A DNA stretch of 64,000 bases from Chondrus crispus (taxonomy: Eukaryota; Rhodophyta; Florideophyceae; Gigartinales; Gigartinaceae), in assembly GCF_000350225.1 (NCBI RefSeq), contig NW_005179211.1, positions 172,666 to 236,665 on the forward strand, written 5' to 3'. A program made the position numbers and the translations under genes. The notes under the pieces are model-generated. The model did no database searches. It had not been told where the DNA came from and saw only the letters and a list, made by a program, of their open reading frames with translations. Below, piece by piece: positions 21,099 through 31,461 of this stretch (position 1 is the first letter of the stretch; every line of letters begins with the position of its first letter).

Positions 21099-22640
21099 AT
21101 GGAGACCTTCGGGGTGCGGTCGGTCGACCGAGACGGGGACTGGCCTCGCCCGGGGGACTTGTGGGGACGGAATATGTACGATGATGCACTTCTTTTTGAG
21201 CGGGCGCCCTTCTTGACACCACCGGCCTTGCGCGATACGGAGTTGATTCAGTGTTATGCTGCAGCGACGGGGGAACTCCCCGGGGGACTCAGTCTTGCAG
21301 CTGTGACATCCAGGGACTTCACACAACGTCTGGTGGTGGAGCCTGAGTTGCTACGCCCGGACTGTCGGCGGGTGAACACGCGTGCCAAGGTGGCTTTCGT
21401 GGAACGGATACGGCAGGGGATGCGCCGGACACCCTGCAATCGGCTCGTCCTCCGTGCGTGGGACCTAGATACGTGGTCCTATCGCACGGAGGCCGATCGA
21501 GGGTATGTCGCCGGAATGAAGCGGGTGATGGACAACCTCCGCATACGGGAGGAGGAACCAGCGGTTGAGCTGATGGCTTGGAGCGAGGCGATCCTTCCTC
21601 CAGGGTTCGAGAGTCAACCGGACCGGCGGAGGGACCCCGCCATGCACAACAAGCTGAAATATGAGCGCCGTATGCGCAACCGGATGGGGGTCTTTGTGGC
21701 ATACGAGTGGATAGAAGTGACGTCGTTTGAACGCGACGTTCTGACCGCTCGGTACCCCGAGTTACCCGCTTGGTTTGCGCAGTACGAAGTCCCTGCGGAC
21801 TTCGTGGCGGAGCTACCACCGTGTTTGGTGTATCATGGAATGAGTATGATGGCGGACCCTCAATCCTCCCGCTGGATGGTGTTTCTGAGCGAGTGGCTCG
21901 CCATCGTTGCAAAACGCTTTTTGTGGTCGACTTACGACGGGCGGTTGTACGTCCTCCCAGCGGTGATTGTGGAGTGGTTACGTCGCTTGGACCTGACGCG
22001 AGTGTTAGGCGGAGCGGTATTTCAGGAGCGCTTACAAGCCCTGTTAGATCTCCACGAGACCATTGATTGGCCTCGTGTACCCTATAATCAGGGGCATCAC
22101 TTTGATAACTCCCGATCAAGGCATTACTCCCCGGGGCGGAGGTACGACGCGGGTCGGTCTGACCGCGGAAATTGGGTACGGATCGAGTCCGGTACCTTAA
22201 CTCTTGCCCAGCCCGAGTACGTGCGGGGGGCGGAGGAGGTCGACGCCGGGGGTGGTGGTGGAGGGATTCGCGTTCGGGGGCGCGAGGTCGGCGCCGGGGG
22301 AGAAACCCGTGTTTCACGCGTACGGAGACGCGGCGTGGGATTCGCGAAGGGACTCGGTGTCTCGCGCGATCAGGGGTCCGCGGGGGGACTCACTCCGGTA
22401 GCCGGCGTCACGCCGGCTACAGCGGACGTGGAGATGGCCGTTGACGAAGGACCGGTAGGTCACTCGTCCACGGTGGATGCGGAACGCGATCCGACCATGA
22501 TGTCGGACGCGGAGTTACGCTTGCTGCTGAGCCATCTCCGCCTCCGAGAGACGGTGCGGCCTCTCGTGGCCGAAGCGACCCCGACAGGGAAGGCGGAGAG
22601 GCCCGCCCCGTTCGTAGCGAGGGGGAGTGCGGCGATTTAG
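21099..22640 (+). CDS. Antisense accessory ORF of element M, 513 aa, unknown family
   Basis: Open from ATG 21099 to TAG 22640, opposite in strand to gag-pol and 252 bp from the inner edge of the 3' LTR. Residues about 27-370 align with the antisense ORF of A2 (51482-53413). Shared stretches: MYDDALLF, SEAILPPGF, KYERRMRNRMGVFVAYEWIE, PAWFAQYEV, DPQSSRWMVFLSEWL, LYVLPAVIVEWL and LLDLHETIDW. Position and residue conservation argue for selection at protein level. The tail is Gly/Arg-rich and disordered, then a short helix (MMSDAELRLLLSHLR). No signal peptide, membrane segment or catalytic motif is evident. Antisense extra ORFs are known in some plant gypsy elements, but I recognise no homology to them. 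Confidence 0.8.
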   Translation: METFGVRSVDRDGDWPRPGDLWGRNMYDDALLFERAPFLTPPALRDTELIQCYAAATGELPGGLSLAAVTSRDFTQRLVVEPELLRPDCRRVNTRAKVAFVERIRQGMRRTPCNRLVLRAWDLDTWSYRTEADRGYVAGMKRVMDNLRIREEEPAVELMAWSEAILPPGFESQPDRRRDPAMHNKLKYERRMRNRMGVFVAYEWIEVTSFERDVLTARYPELPAWFAQYEVPADFVAELPPCLVYHGMSMMADPQSSRWMVFLSEWLAIVAKRFLWSTYDGRLYVLPAVIVEWLRRLDLTRVLGGAVFQERLQALLDLHETIDWPRVPYNQGHHFDNSRSRHYSPGRRYDAGRSDRGNWVRIESGTLTLAQPEYVRGAEEVDAGGGGGGIRVRGREVGAGGETRVSRVRRRGVGFAKGLGVSRDQGSAGGLTPVAGVTPATADVEMAVDEGPVGHSSTVDAERDPTMMSDAELRLLLSHLRLRETVRPLVAEATPTGKAERPAPFVARGSAAI

Positions 22641-23768
22641 CCCGCTCTACCGGTCGCCTCTGGCGCGGTCGCGCGGAAACCTGTTCTCGTCGCGGGGCGC
22701 TCGAGAGCGGACTTGGCGGTAACGGCGGCGGAGCCGACGGGGGTGTCAGGAGCGGGAGCGGCGTCCGAGAGGGAGGCCGTGCCGGAGGAGGCCCTTGCGG
22801 ACTACGAGGAAGAAGGCGCCCCGTGAAGTTGGAGGTGTGACGGCTTGGGAGGGGCCCTAGGTAATCCACCGCCGTTGTAGGGCGACAAATAAAAGCGACC
22901 GCCATCAGCCTCTTCCTTGTTGCGCAGGGGGTGGGAATCTCCCTCGTTTCGGAGCGAGAACGAGCTTCGCCCTGGTGAGAAGGGGGTGGTGCCCGTGCGA
23001 CGGGGGCGGGAAGATAGCTGACCGTTCACATAGGGGTCTGAGATCCGCCGAGCGAGTCGTGGCAAGACTCCGGGCGAGGAGGGACGGACCCGCCTGTGAG
23101 GCGTTAGGAACACCTCGGCGAATGAAGGGATACATTAACTCTGGCGCGGGGATGAAAGCGATACTCCTCCCATGAACTCTGCCGGATTCGAAACCGGCAG
23201 GGAGGGCTGGCAGGACTACGAAGTCCGCCGCGACAAGTTCGCCCGCCTCGACCCTCCATATCGGGGAGGATGAGTGGCCACGGGCGGGGAAGGACCTCGT
23301 GCCAGCGAGTAGAAACCATTACTCCTCCTATATAGGAGAGAGGATGACGTCGTCGAGCGAGTAGCACGACTTATACCTCCCATGTCGGGGAGGGGGCGAC
23401 CTCGGAATTTCGAGTTGTACTCTCTCGGGTTGTCGAGGTGGTTAATTTGCCGTCCTCGGACATGCGAGGTGGACGTTCTCGTGTGGTCGAGGTAATTAAT
23501 TTGCCGTCCTCGGACATGCGGGGTAGAGATCCTCGATTGAAGAGTTCGTTAGTTGGTCATCCTCGGGAATGCGAGTTGTACGTTCTCGTGTGGTCGAGGT
23601 AATTAATTTGCCGTCCTCGGACAGGCGAGCTGTGCGTTCTCGCGTTGTCGAGGTACTCCATTGACCATCCTCGGACATGCGAGGTAATTGTCCTTCCTCA
23701 GAAATGTGAGTCAGAGATCCTCGATTGTAGGGGTCGCGATTTCCGACGGTGGCCCCGGGTTACGGTGG
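22641..23768. other. Spacer of element M between antisense ORF and pol
   Basis: 1.1 kb without a supported gene. Its left part is GC-rich. Near 23163, 23249, 23321 and 23375 it holds related imperfect palindromes of the form CCTCCATATCGGGGAGG. The right part is a tandem repeat. It may contain the 3' ends of the two converging transcripts. Confidence 0.55.
23405..23735 (+). repeat. 54-bp tandem repeat, about six units
   Basis: Diverged units of the type TTCTCGTGTGGTCGAGGTAA followed by TTAATTTGCCGTCCTCGGAC repeat about every 54 bp. The period is a multiple of 3, so the minus strand reads an 18-residue peptide repeat (LSEDGKLITSTTRERT). I found no start that would make it a gene. Confidence 0.75.
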
Positions 23769-26096
23769 TCAGTGTTGTATGCCAAAGCTGTCGGGCCGAT
23801 CCCACAGAGAACGGGCGGGTATGCGCATGCGTTTTCGGCGACAGTAGCGGACGACCGTGTTATGGTCCACGTGGTGGACCGGCTCCCAGGTGTCGTCGTC
23901 CGTAGAATACCCGTACCAATGAACGCGAACTAAGGGGATACCGTCCGTGCCCGGGGAGTAGCCGGCGAGCGATTCTACGACGTACTCAGTGGGTAGGACT
24001 CCGGGAGGGGTTGGCGGAGGTGATGGCGGCGTTACCGAGGGCGGCGGTTCCGCGCCAACGGGCGGCGGACCGAGGGCGTCCAGTTGGAACGTACACTTGG
24101 CAGCGAATGACGGCAAGGCGTCGGCGAGTGCTTGTTGTACTGTAGATCTCGCCGGTTGTTGCGTGTCAGGAGTCTCCCGGGAGGGGGAATTCGCCATCAG
24201 GGGGCTGAAATTTTCCTGGATATTCTTCGGGGGACCGCTGGCTTGGGAGGCCTCCGGAGTACTTTCCGCATGACGCGGCTCTTCCCCCTGATGTGTAGTC
24301 GTAACTCTCCTCCTCGACGTTCGGCTCGACTGAGGGGGGGCGTACGCAAGACGCGATATGACCAGCTCCGAAGCGCCATTCCCCATAGCATTCAGTAGAC
24401 CCGGGGCGCGCGGGGTCGCGCGCACCGGGGCGGCCGTTGTACCTTCCTGTTCGACGTCGTCGCGCGGTAGGCCCCCGCTTTGTCCCGCGGCATCGTCACC
24501 TAATGTCGGTGTTTCCCCAGCCGATGGGGTAGGGCCATCGTTGCGAGAGTCCGCCGACATGGGCGTGGTAACCTCCGCATTGCTCTGCAATGGTGGAGAT
24601 TTGACTACTCTGTCACGAGAGATCCTGTCTTTCAGTCCTGTCCCTCGAAGGATTGTGACTGTGTGGTCGTCCACCCCCACTACCAGGAACGGACCCTCAG
24701 TGCGTGGTGCGAGTTTGTTGTTGACCCGATCCTTGTCGGTTTTCTCCTCTGAACGTAGGGCTGCTTCTCGATTAACGAGGACTTGGTCACCCACCTCGTA
24801 TTCCGGGATGGGGTTCCGTAACCGCTGGTCAAAATCGCGTTTGTATCGGCTCTGGCCGGCCAGCAGATTTTTGCTGGCTGTCGCCATCAGGCTGCGTAGC
24901 CATGCTAGGAAGCGGAACTTGAATTGCGCCCGTGAGGCGGGAGGGTCCAACAACGGGGTTTGTTGTAGAGACAACGGACTCGGGGTCCGGGATAACACCA
25001 GGTCAAAAGGCTTCATGCCAATCATCCTGTTCACCGTGCAGTTGTAGCCGTAGGTGAGGGCGTCCGTGTACTGATCCCAGTCACGTTGGTTATCGGCGAG
25101 GTAGTGCCGGAGGGTTGAGACCAACGTTCTGTTGAATCTCTCCACCTGCCCATTTGTCTGGGGGTGATATGCTGTCGTGAACACACTCTCAATCGAGAGG
25201 ATTTTGCACACCGCAAGGAAGAACCTTGAGGTGAACTGGCTCCCATTATCTGAGAGGAGTTTCACTGGGGCTCCGTAAACGAATACCCAGTGTGATATGA
25301 ACGCCTGTGCAACGGTCTCGGCGGTGATATTCCGTAAAGGTACTGTATGGGTTAACTTGGAGTAACGATCCGTCATCGCCAAGAGGTAGCGGTTCCCTCT
25401 TGGCGTTCGGGGAAGTTCTCCAAGGATATCAATTGCGATATACTCCAAGGGGCCTGATGGAAGGAAGGTCTTCAACTCCGAGTTGTGTTTACGCAACTTA
25501 ATGCGGGCCTTGGCACAATCGGGACACATCCGTACTGTGGAATAAGCATCGACCGACATGCTCCAACAATAATACCGCTGCCGGAGTGTGTAGAACAAAC
25601 GCCGACCTCCAGGATGACCTGAGGTGGCGGGGTAATGGGACAAATACAACACCTTCTCGCGGAGGGTTGTTGGTACGACGATCTGTTCAACACCGTCAAG
25701 GTGGGCTTTCCAACAGATTAAACCTTCTGAGTTGACGAAGAACTGTGACCAACGAAGTTGGGCGGACCCCTCCCCCTTCTCAAGACGGGAAGCCACCTCC
25801 TTGCACAGGGGGTCGGAGGCTTGTTCACGCGAGAAATCGTCGTGTGTTAATGCGGCAAGTGAGGCCGGGGGTTCCAAGGCATAACAGCCGGTCGTGGTAT
25901 CGACGTCTGTGTCGTCGAACTTATCCTCTATGTGCAGAGTATCATCCTCCAGCTCTAGGACGGAGTAACATGGGATATCCTCGTCAATCGGGATGGTGGT
26001 ACCCCCCGTGGAGGGCATACGACTTAACGCGTCGGCAAGACAATTCTTGATACCCTTCACGTAAGTCACGTCGAAGTCATATTCGGCAAGGCGCAA
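23769..26096 (-). pseudogene. pol: pol of element M: RNase H end, integrase, chromodomain
   Basis: A 775-codon open frame. It begins inside RNase H (LAEYDFDVTYVKG, ADALSRM) after a TAG at 26100-26102, where A1/A2 have Trp (IRWRLRLSE). Integrase has the zinc part (HYPATSGHPGG...CPDCAK) and the DDE core (AIDILGELP, LLSDNGSQF, GQVERFNRTL). A Pro-rich acidic linker follows. The chromodomain at the end (EYVVESLAGYSPG, WYGY, DTWEPV) is longer between its first two strands than in A1/A2. The protein would insert element cDNA into the genome. Confidence 0.9.
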
Positions 26097-26102
26097 GCGC
26101 TA

Positions 26103-26939
26103 CCGGGCAAGTCGACCACTCGCGTCAACGAGGTTCATAAGCCACCTGAGAGAATGGTGATCGGTGTTAACCGTAAACCGCTCGCGTTCCAAGTATGGAC
26201 GCAGCGTTTGGATCGCCCATACGATGGCGAGGCATTCTTTCTCGGTTGTCGAGTAATTCCGTTCCGCTGACGCTAGCGTGCGGGACCAATACCCGACAGG
26301 GTATCAGGTTCCGTCCTTATGGGTCTGTAACAAGGTACATCCCAGTTGAGCCTCAGACGCATCGGTATCGAGCGAGTACGGTAACCCGAGGCGGGGGTGC
26401 TTCAACACCGGGGGGGATATTAGACACGCCTTCAGCGTATCGAAGGCCGTGGTTCGATCATCATCAAAGACGGGAAGTAGATCGGGTTCTCCCTTGCGGA
26501 GCATCGCCGTAAGAGGCGCCGCTATTTTAGCGAAGTGATCGACAAAACGTCGGTAGACATTACACATCCCCAAGAACGAGCGGAGCTCGGTCTGGGTCCG
26601 TGGAGGCATCGCTTCGGAGAGCGCTTTGACGTTCTTCGGGTGAACTTGTAGTTCACTCGGGCGGATGATATGACCCAGGTACTCCACGGAGTCCTGAAAA
26701 AACTTACACTTTTTGAGCTTAAGTGACAATCCCTCCTGCTGTAGAGCCTGGAGTATAACCTCCACATCCTTGAGATGGGAGTCGCGGTCCTTGGAGAAAA
26801 TTATAATATCATCCAAGTAAATCAAGCAACTCTTCCAGCGGTAGCTGGAGAGGAGAATATCCAACATTCTTTGAAATGTAGCCGGGCGTTCATCAACCTG
26901 AAGGGCATTCGGTTGAACTGGTACGTCCCGGCATGACAC
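26103..26939 (-). pseudogene. pol: pol of element M: RT C-half and RNase H start
   Basis: After a one-base loss near 26885 the frame reads PATFQRMLDILLSSYRWKS, the catalytic YLDD (LIYLDDIIIFSK), the connection region (RSFLGMCNVYRRFVDHF) and RNase H TDASEAQLG. TGA at 26304-26306 (family pattern suggests CGA, Arg) interrupts it. The same frame then continues with [15 protein letters not shown] and [15 protein letters not shown] to the TAG at 26100. Here the Trp after CLAIV is intact, unlike in A1 and A2. Confidence 0.88.
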
Positions 26940-28420
26940 GTAAACGTGGTTTTGGCCCTATCCTCCTCGGCAACTGGAATTTGCCAGTACCCAGAGTTAC
27001 AGTCAAGTGTGGAAAACACCTTGGCTTCACCGAGGGAATCGAGGCACTCGTCCATGCGAGGAATAGGGTACGTGTCGCGCACGGTTTGGGCGTTTAGGCG
27101 ACGATAGTCGACGCAAAAACGGAGACTGCCATCCGACTTGGGGATGAGGACGACCGGCGAGGCCCACTCGGATTTAGACCGGGTGTTAACCCCGCTTGCC
27201 AGCATCTCGTCTACCGAGGCTTGTTCCGCCTCTCGGGCGCGAGGACCCGCTCGATAGGGTTGACAACGAAACGGCTTTGCGCCGGGGGTGAGTTCGATGC
27301 GATGTTCGGTCGCTCGAACTTCACCCAGGCTCCCATTCCACATGCCTGCGTACGGCGTAAGCATGGTGCGAACCTGCTTACGCAAGTGCTGCGGCAAGTG
27401 GTCTAGGGGTACAGCATCCATGGGATGAGAACCCTCATGATTCGAGGAAGGTGAGCGAGGGGGGTCGGCGCCTTGTGAAGGGGGGCTCCCCTCGTCGAAC
27501 TCTGCCGCGAGGACTGCGTCGAGAGGCATTGCCGTGCGGATCATCGCACGGGGATGGGGAGAAACGAAACCAACCACTTGGTTCTTCGACAGTCGCTTGG
27601 TGGCCGATGAGAAGTTGGCCACCAAGATTTTAAACTCCTGCAACGGAGTGATGTGGATCACTCCGTTGGAAATAGAGACACGATGCTTCGCATATAGTTG
27701 CGGGTTTGGCTCCACAGTGGAGAGACCTCTTCGTCCATTAGTGACAGGTACCCACGTTTGGGTACCGGCCTGTATATCCACCGCTCGACGAACCTTCAGC
27801 TTGGGCGAGGTACGCCCAGCTTCGGGGACATAGTCCTGCTCCGAGGGGAGCGGAGGGTGGTCTACGGCAAGGCGAGCCGGTTTACGAACGATCGGTACCT
27901 TTGTACCGTCGTCCAACTCCACCAACTTTCGTCGGGGGTAGATCGCTTCGACAAATTTGTCGTTAAACTCACACCCGAGAATGACGGGGGCTGCCAATCG
28001 TTGGCAAACGATGAAGTTACACTTCATGGTGGGGTCACCTACCCGCACCACCAGTGGGATTTGTCCGCTCGTCCGCAATGGGCGGCCATTTGCGTCAGCG
28101 ATTGTCGGGATTTCACCCGGGGCGACGAGCGACTCCCATCCTGGGGGTAAGGTATCAACTCGAACGAAGTTAGAGCCCGCTCCCGTGTCGAGGATGATGA
28201 GTTGCCTCACCATGACAGCTGGGGTAATACCAAGGTCTGCATAGACCTTGTAATTTTTCCGCGACAAGGTCATTACTGTCGCGGAGGGGTGAACATCCGT
28301 TGCAAGCGGCTGGATGTTCGTCCGCCATGGTCCGCGTAGCGTACCGAGGCCTTCGGGATCGGGATTGTCCTGGGCTATGCTAGTGTGTTTGCGGCCGAGT
28401 ACTCGGACCAGCTTCTCCAT
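26822..28420 (-). pseudogene. pol: pol of element M: protease and RT N-half
   Basis: In the -1 frame of gag and open back to the gag stop, so it is made by frameshifting. Protease LDTGAGSN is near residue 78, followed by VILGCEFNDKFVEAIYP. RT motifs FCVDYRRLNAQT and STLDCNSGYWQI follow. At MPFRLMNA, where the family has MPFGL, the frame is lost through a one-base deletion, and it ends in nonsense at 26822. Confidence 0.9.
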
Positions 28421-28509
28421 CTTGGGAGGTGAAATTGTATCCGCCGACTTGGGCGAGTTCTCCGGGGTAGCCCCCGTCTTTACCTCAGTTGCTGCGGACT
28501 GAGGTTCTC

Positions 28510-28519
28510 CTAGTTTTTC
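28510..28519 (-). promoter_or_regulatory. -1 frameshift site at the gag stop (element M)
   Basis: The gag end reads CCG AAA AAC TAG. G AAA AAC is a near-canonical slippery run. The -1 frame is open through it into pol (SEKLGEPQSA...). It matches the place of GGGAAAC in A1. Confidence 0.6.
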
Positions 28520-30774
28520 GGAGGTCGCTGCACGCCATCCACGGGCGGTGAAGTCTTCGCCACCGTTGCCGACGTTGGCAACTGTCCGGTGACAGAAACG
28601 GGGTTGATTACCCGATTAGCCTCGTAACTGAGGAGGGCGACGGCGCGGAGGTACGCATCCGGTGGGACCCGGCTCTTCTGTGCCGTCGATAGCTTCTCGT
28701 ACTCGTGGGGTATGAGGGATACATCCTTCACCATCATGCCACAGTCGGGGGCAATGTGATCCCCGATTGTGTAGCAGGCGAAGCAGATGATCTGCGGGGA
28801 AGGCGGCCCCCGCAGATCCTTCTGAAGCTCCCGGGACGTTCGTACGCGGGAGGGGCCGCGGGTGCTTCCCGGACGCTCCACAGCGGGATGGTACGGCTTG
28901 CGCCGGTCGCCGTAGAAAAGCGAATCTCCGTCGTTGAAGGAGGAGTCTTCCGTCGGTAGGGAGGATATCCCCCCGACGTTGTCACCCTCCATTGCGAAGT
29001 AATTCTCGGCACCCCGGGCTGATTGGTAACTGGGCGTGGGGCCGGTCGTCGAAGACGGAACGCTATCAAGAGCGGCTAGAACCTGTTTAACAGGGTGAGG
29101 CTTGATGAAGTCCACCCGGCGTCCAGCGGCCAGCTGGGCCCGTAGAGCGTCGCCATGTGACCGGGCGTGGGCTACTGTATCCTCAAACGAGGATCGGGGA
29201 CGATCCTCGCGAGTTTGTAGCACCAGCGGCTTGATCGCGGGGGTTAGTCCCTCTATGTACAGAGTGGTCCTCTCGTACGGCGAGTGGACGTCGCCACACC
29301 TCCTGAGGGCGGTTAACATACGAGTGGCATACTCGGTTTCCGTTTCGCCGGGCTTCTGGCGTAACTCCCGTAAGGAGGTGAGGGCCCGCTCGATTTCGAG
29401 GTTAGTCGCGTATGTGCGCAGTAGCCAATTAACGGCGGCGGCCCAACTCGCGATCCCTTGGGACTTGCGGTGCAAACCTCTCTGGGACTCATACGCCTCT
29501 TTCGCGGGCGGTGATAACAGATGGGGGAGGGCCATCAGAGCCATCGCCTCCGTCATATTGGCGTTGTCAAAGTTTTCCTTGCACCGCGCAAGGAAACTTA
29601 TGACTCTGATCGGGTCCACCCCGCTGAACTTGGACTCGCCCATGATGACGAGGAGGTACTGCACCCTCTTACGGGTGGTGGCATAAACCTTGTCATCCAC
29701 GTTCTGGCCAGTGTCCACGAGACGGTATGCTCGGTAGTTACATGCACCCCTGATGCGGTGGTTCGTCGGTTTCCAAACAGGAAGGTGTTTCTGTTTGGGG
29801 CCGAGCGTGGGCATTGGTACCGTGAGGGACTCCGACTCGGAATTAGATTCCAAGTCAGAGGTAGACGACGAGGATGAACTCGAATGATACGAGGACGAAT
29901 CCTCGGGTGGCGGGCCTTTGCCCTTACGTCCCTTGCGACGGCGATCCTTATCCTTCTTCTGACTGGGTTTGGACTTCTTTCGTCGTCCGTCCCCATTGTC
30001 GTCTGAACCTCCCCCAGAGTCAGGGTTCCCTCCCGGTACATTCCAGGAAGGTAAATCACCTTCAAGGTGGATGGGTCCGGCGAAGGCACCTTCGCGGGAT
30101 GCTCCAGCCGTAGCCAACAACGCCGCGTGATTGGCGGAAAACTGGGGGACGGTCGCCATAGAGGGGACCGGAATCCCAGCGGCTTGTAGCGCCGGGAGAG
30201 TAACGTCTGAAAAGAGCAAGCTCTTGTTCAACGGGGGTAACTCCGCAACGGGAGTGGTGGTGGACCTTTCACCTGGTATGGGTGTCGTGGAAACTCCGGT
30301 GGTAGTCGGAGGGTTAACAGCAGCCATGGCTGGGGTTTGCGTCGCCGATCCGACCTGCTTAGCCGGTAACGGATCGGGACGCAACGTCTTAAGGACGGAG
30401 ACTTCCTGCCGGAGTGTATCAAGCTCCGCAGTTAAAGTGACGATCTCTGTTTTCAGGGGGAGGACGGCCTCGTCGACACTGGCCGAGATATCTTTCTGCC
30501 AGGCGCGAGTTAAAACGCTTTCAAAGGCGGAGAGCCGATCGCGCCCTTGCGCGGATTGAACATCCGCTTGTGCGGCGATGGTTTCCACAACAAAGCTGTT
30601 GAGGCTTTCTCGCAGCGCCGGCGATTGTGCGGCGAGTTTTTCCGCTACAGTAGTGAGCGTAAACCGTTCGGCTTCTCGGAGTGCCTCGCGGCAACTCCGA
30701 GTGATCCACGCCGCGGTGGCGGGTGGTACGTCTCGGGGACGGGTTTCTCGGGAGCTCTCGGAACCGGACACCAT
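28510..30774 (-). CDS. gag: gag polyprotein of element M, 754 aa, intact
   Basis: ATG 30774 to TAG 28510. The N-terminal 120 residues are helical, including a stretch with coiled-coil character (EIVTLTAELDTLRQEVSVLK). Residues about 255-315 are Lys/Arg- then Ser-rich. The capsid-type core (YRAYRL, GESKFSGVDPIRVISFLARC, TLYIEGLTPAIKPLV) aligns with the gag of A1/A2. The zinc knuckle ICFACYTIGDHIAPDC has five rather than four residues between the second Cys and His. It should form the particle shell and bind element RNA. It is the only complete gag in the window. Confidence 0.9.
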   Translation of the reverse strand: MVSGSESSRETRPRDVPPATAAWITRSCREALREAERFTLTTVAEKLAAQSPALRESLNSFVVETIAAQADVQSAQGRDRLSAFESVLTRAWQKDISASVDEAVLPLKTEIVTLTAELDTLRQEVSVLKTLRPDPLPAKQVGSATQTPAMAAVNPPTTTGVSTTPIPGERSTTTPVAELPPLNKSLLFSDVTLPALQAAGIPVPSMATVPQFSANHAALLATAGASREGAFAGPIHLEGDLPSWNVPGGNPDSGGGSDDNGDGRRKKSKPSQKKDKDRRRKGRKGKGPPPEDSSSYHSSSSSSSTSDLESNSESESLTVPMPTLGPKQKHLPVWKPTNHRIRGACNYRAYRLVDTGQNVDDKVYATTRKRVQYLLVIMGESKFSGVDPIRVISFLARCKENFDNANMTEAMALMALPHLLSPPAKEAYESQRGLHRKSQGIASWAAAVNWLLRTYATNLEIERALTSLRELRQKPGETETEYATRMLTALRRCGDVHSPYERTTLYIEGLTPAIKPLVLQTREDRPRSSFEDTVAHARSHGDALRAQLAAGRRVDFIKPHPVKQVLAALDSVPSSTTGPTPSYQSARGAENYFAMEGDNVGGISSLPTEDSSFNDGDSLFYGDRRKPYHPAVERPGSTRGPSRVRTSRELQKDLRGPPSPQIICFACYTIGDHIAPDCGMMVKDVSLIPHEYEKLSTAQKSRVPPDAYLRAVALLSYEANRVINPVSVTGQLPTSATVAKTSPPVDGVQRPPKN

Positions 30775-30849
30775 GTCTTGACAACACCTGTGAACGGTGG
30801 AAGGGAAACTTTCGAGAGAAAGAGAAAGGGTAAGAGGAACTCCGCAGAT

Positions 30850-30867
30850 TTCTAGGTCGGGAGACCA
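30850..30867 (-). other. Primer-binding site of element M
   Basis: TGGTCTCCCGACCTAGAA starts 3 bp after the 5' LTR and is identical to the site in A1. The two lineages therefore use the same tRNA primer. Confidence 0.88.
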
Positions 30868-30870
30868 AAA

Positions 30871-31461
30871 TGTCGTGCACTGAGGCCACGTGGGTCAGCC
30901 TCAGGCAGAGCACTCGTGTTCGGAACGCGGGGTGAGTGAGATACGGGAGACCACCCGGTGATAACCGGCAACGGGGTCCGGGCGCGCGTGCGCGGTAGGT
31001 AGAGTGGTAGGAAAGAAACAAGGCACGGAGCGTAGCAAGCAGTAAGCGGGCGAAGCGACAGCGAACGCGCGTAAGGAGGAGGAGATTCGGGGAAGTGGAT
31101 GGGCTCGCGTGGTGTCGCACAGAGTGGGCGAGTATCGGCGCGAGGCTACTACCGAGAATCCAGAAACATCGGAAAGAACCCATGGCTTCGTGTCGTTTAC
31201 TTTTGGGGCGGACGTCGACTATATAGTAGTCGCCGTCGGCAATAATAATAATAACCAGCTAAATAGAGTGTTATGACAGCCTTCGACACGCGGGGTGGAC
31301 ACGGGTACACGTGGAGTATGACACGGGTATACGTGGGGTGTGACACGGATATACGTGGGGTATGACACAGATACACGTGCGGTATGACCACGGATACACG
31401 AGGGGTATGACCACGTGTACAACGCGTCCTGTCATGCAACAAAACGGTACAGTGCTCTACA
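30871..31461 (-). repeat. 5' LTR of element M
   Basis: 591 bp, starting TGTAGAGCACTG and ending CAGTGCACGACA on the minus strand. U3 holds a tandem array of 22-bp units (31298-31420) upstream of the palindromic TATA sequence CTATATAG at 31220-31227. It is 8 bp longer than the other LTR within the 22-bp array. Confidence 0.95.
31298..31420 (-). promoter_or_regulatory. 22-bp tandem repeats in U3 (candidate enhancer)
   Basis: Five units of about 22 bp (plus-strand form GACACGGATATACGTGGGGTAT) plus a partial one. Most contain an ACGTG core, the recognition core of many bZIP and bHLH factors. The array lies about 70 bp upstream of CTATATAG in element orientation. The 3' LTR has the same array at about 20690-20810. 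Confidence 0.6.

Larger units (their letters stand above)
20264..31461 (-). mobile_element. Complete Ty3/gypsy element M with antisense ORF
   Basis: Two LTRs (20264-20846 and 30871-31461) bound an 11.2-kb element. CCTCC at 20259-20263 and 31462-31466 is the target duplication. On the minus strand: primer-binding site, gag (754 aa), protease, RT, RNase H, integrase, chromodomain. Between pol and the 3' LTR lie a repeat-rich spacer and a 513-aa ORF on the opposite strand. The LTRs differ by about 20 positions by eye (about 3%), so the insertion is moderately old. gag is open; pol has one frameshift and two stops. Confidence 0.96.

Noticed and set aside
21319-22317. 332-codon minus-strand ORF opposite the antisense ORF of element M
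   Set aside because: It is Pro/Arg-rich composition noise; only the plus-strand frame has a homologue in A2.
23405-23735. CRISPR-like direct repeats
   Set aside because: The units are contiguous and diverged, without spacers, inside a eukaryotic retrotransposon; this is a simple tandem repeat.
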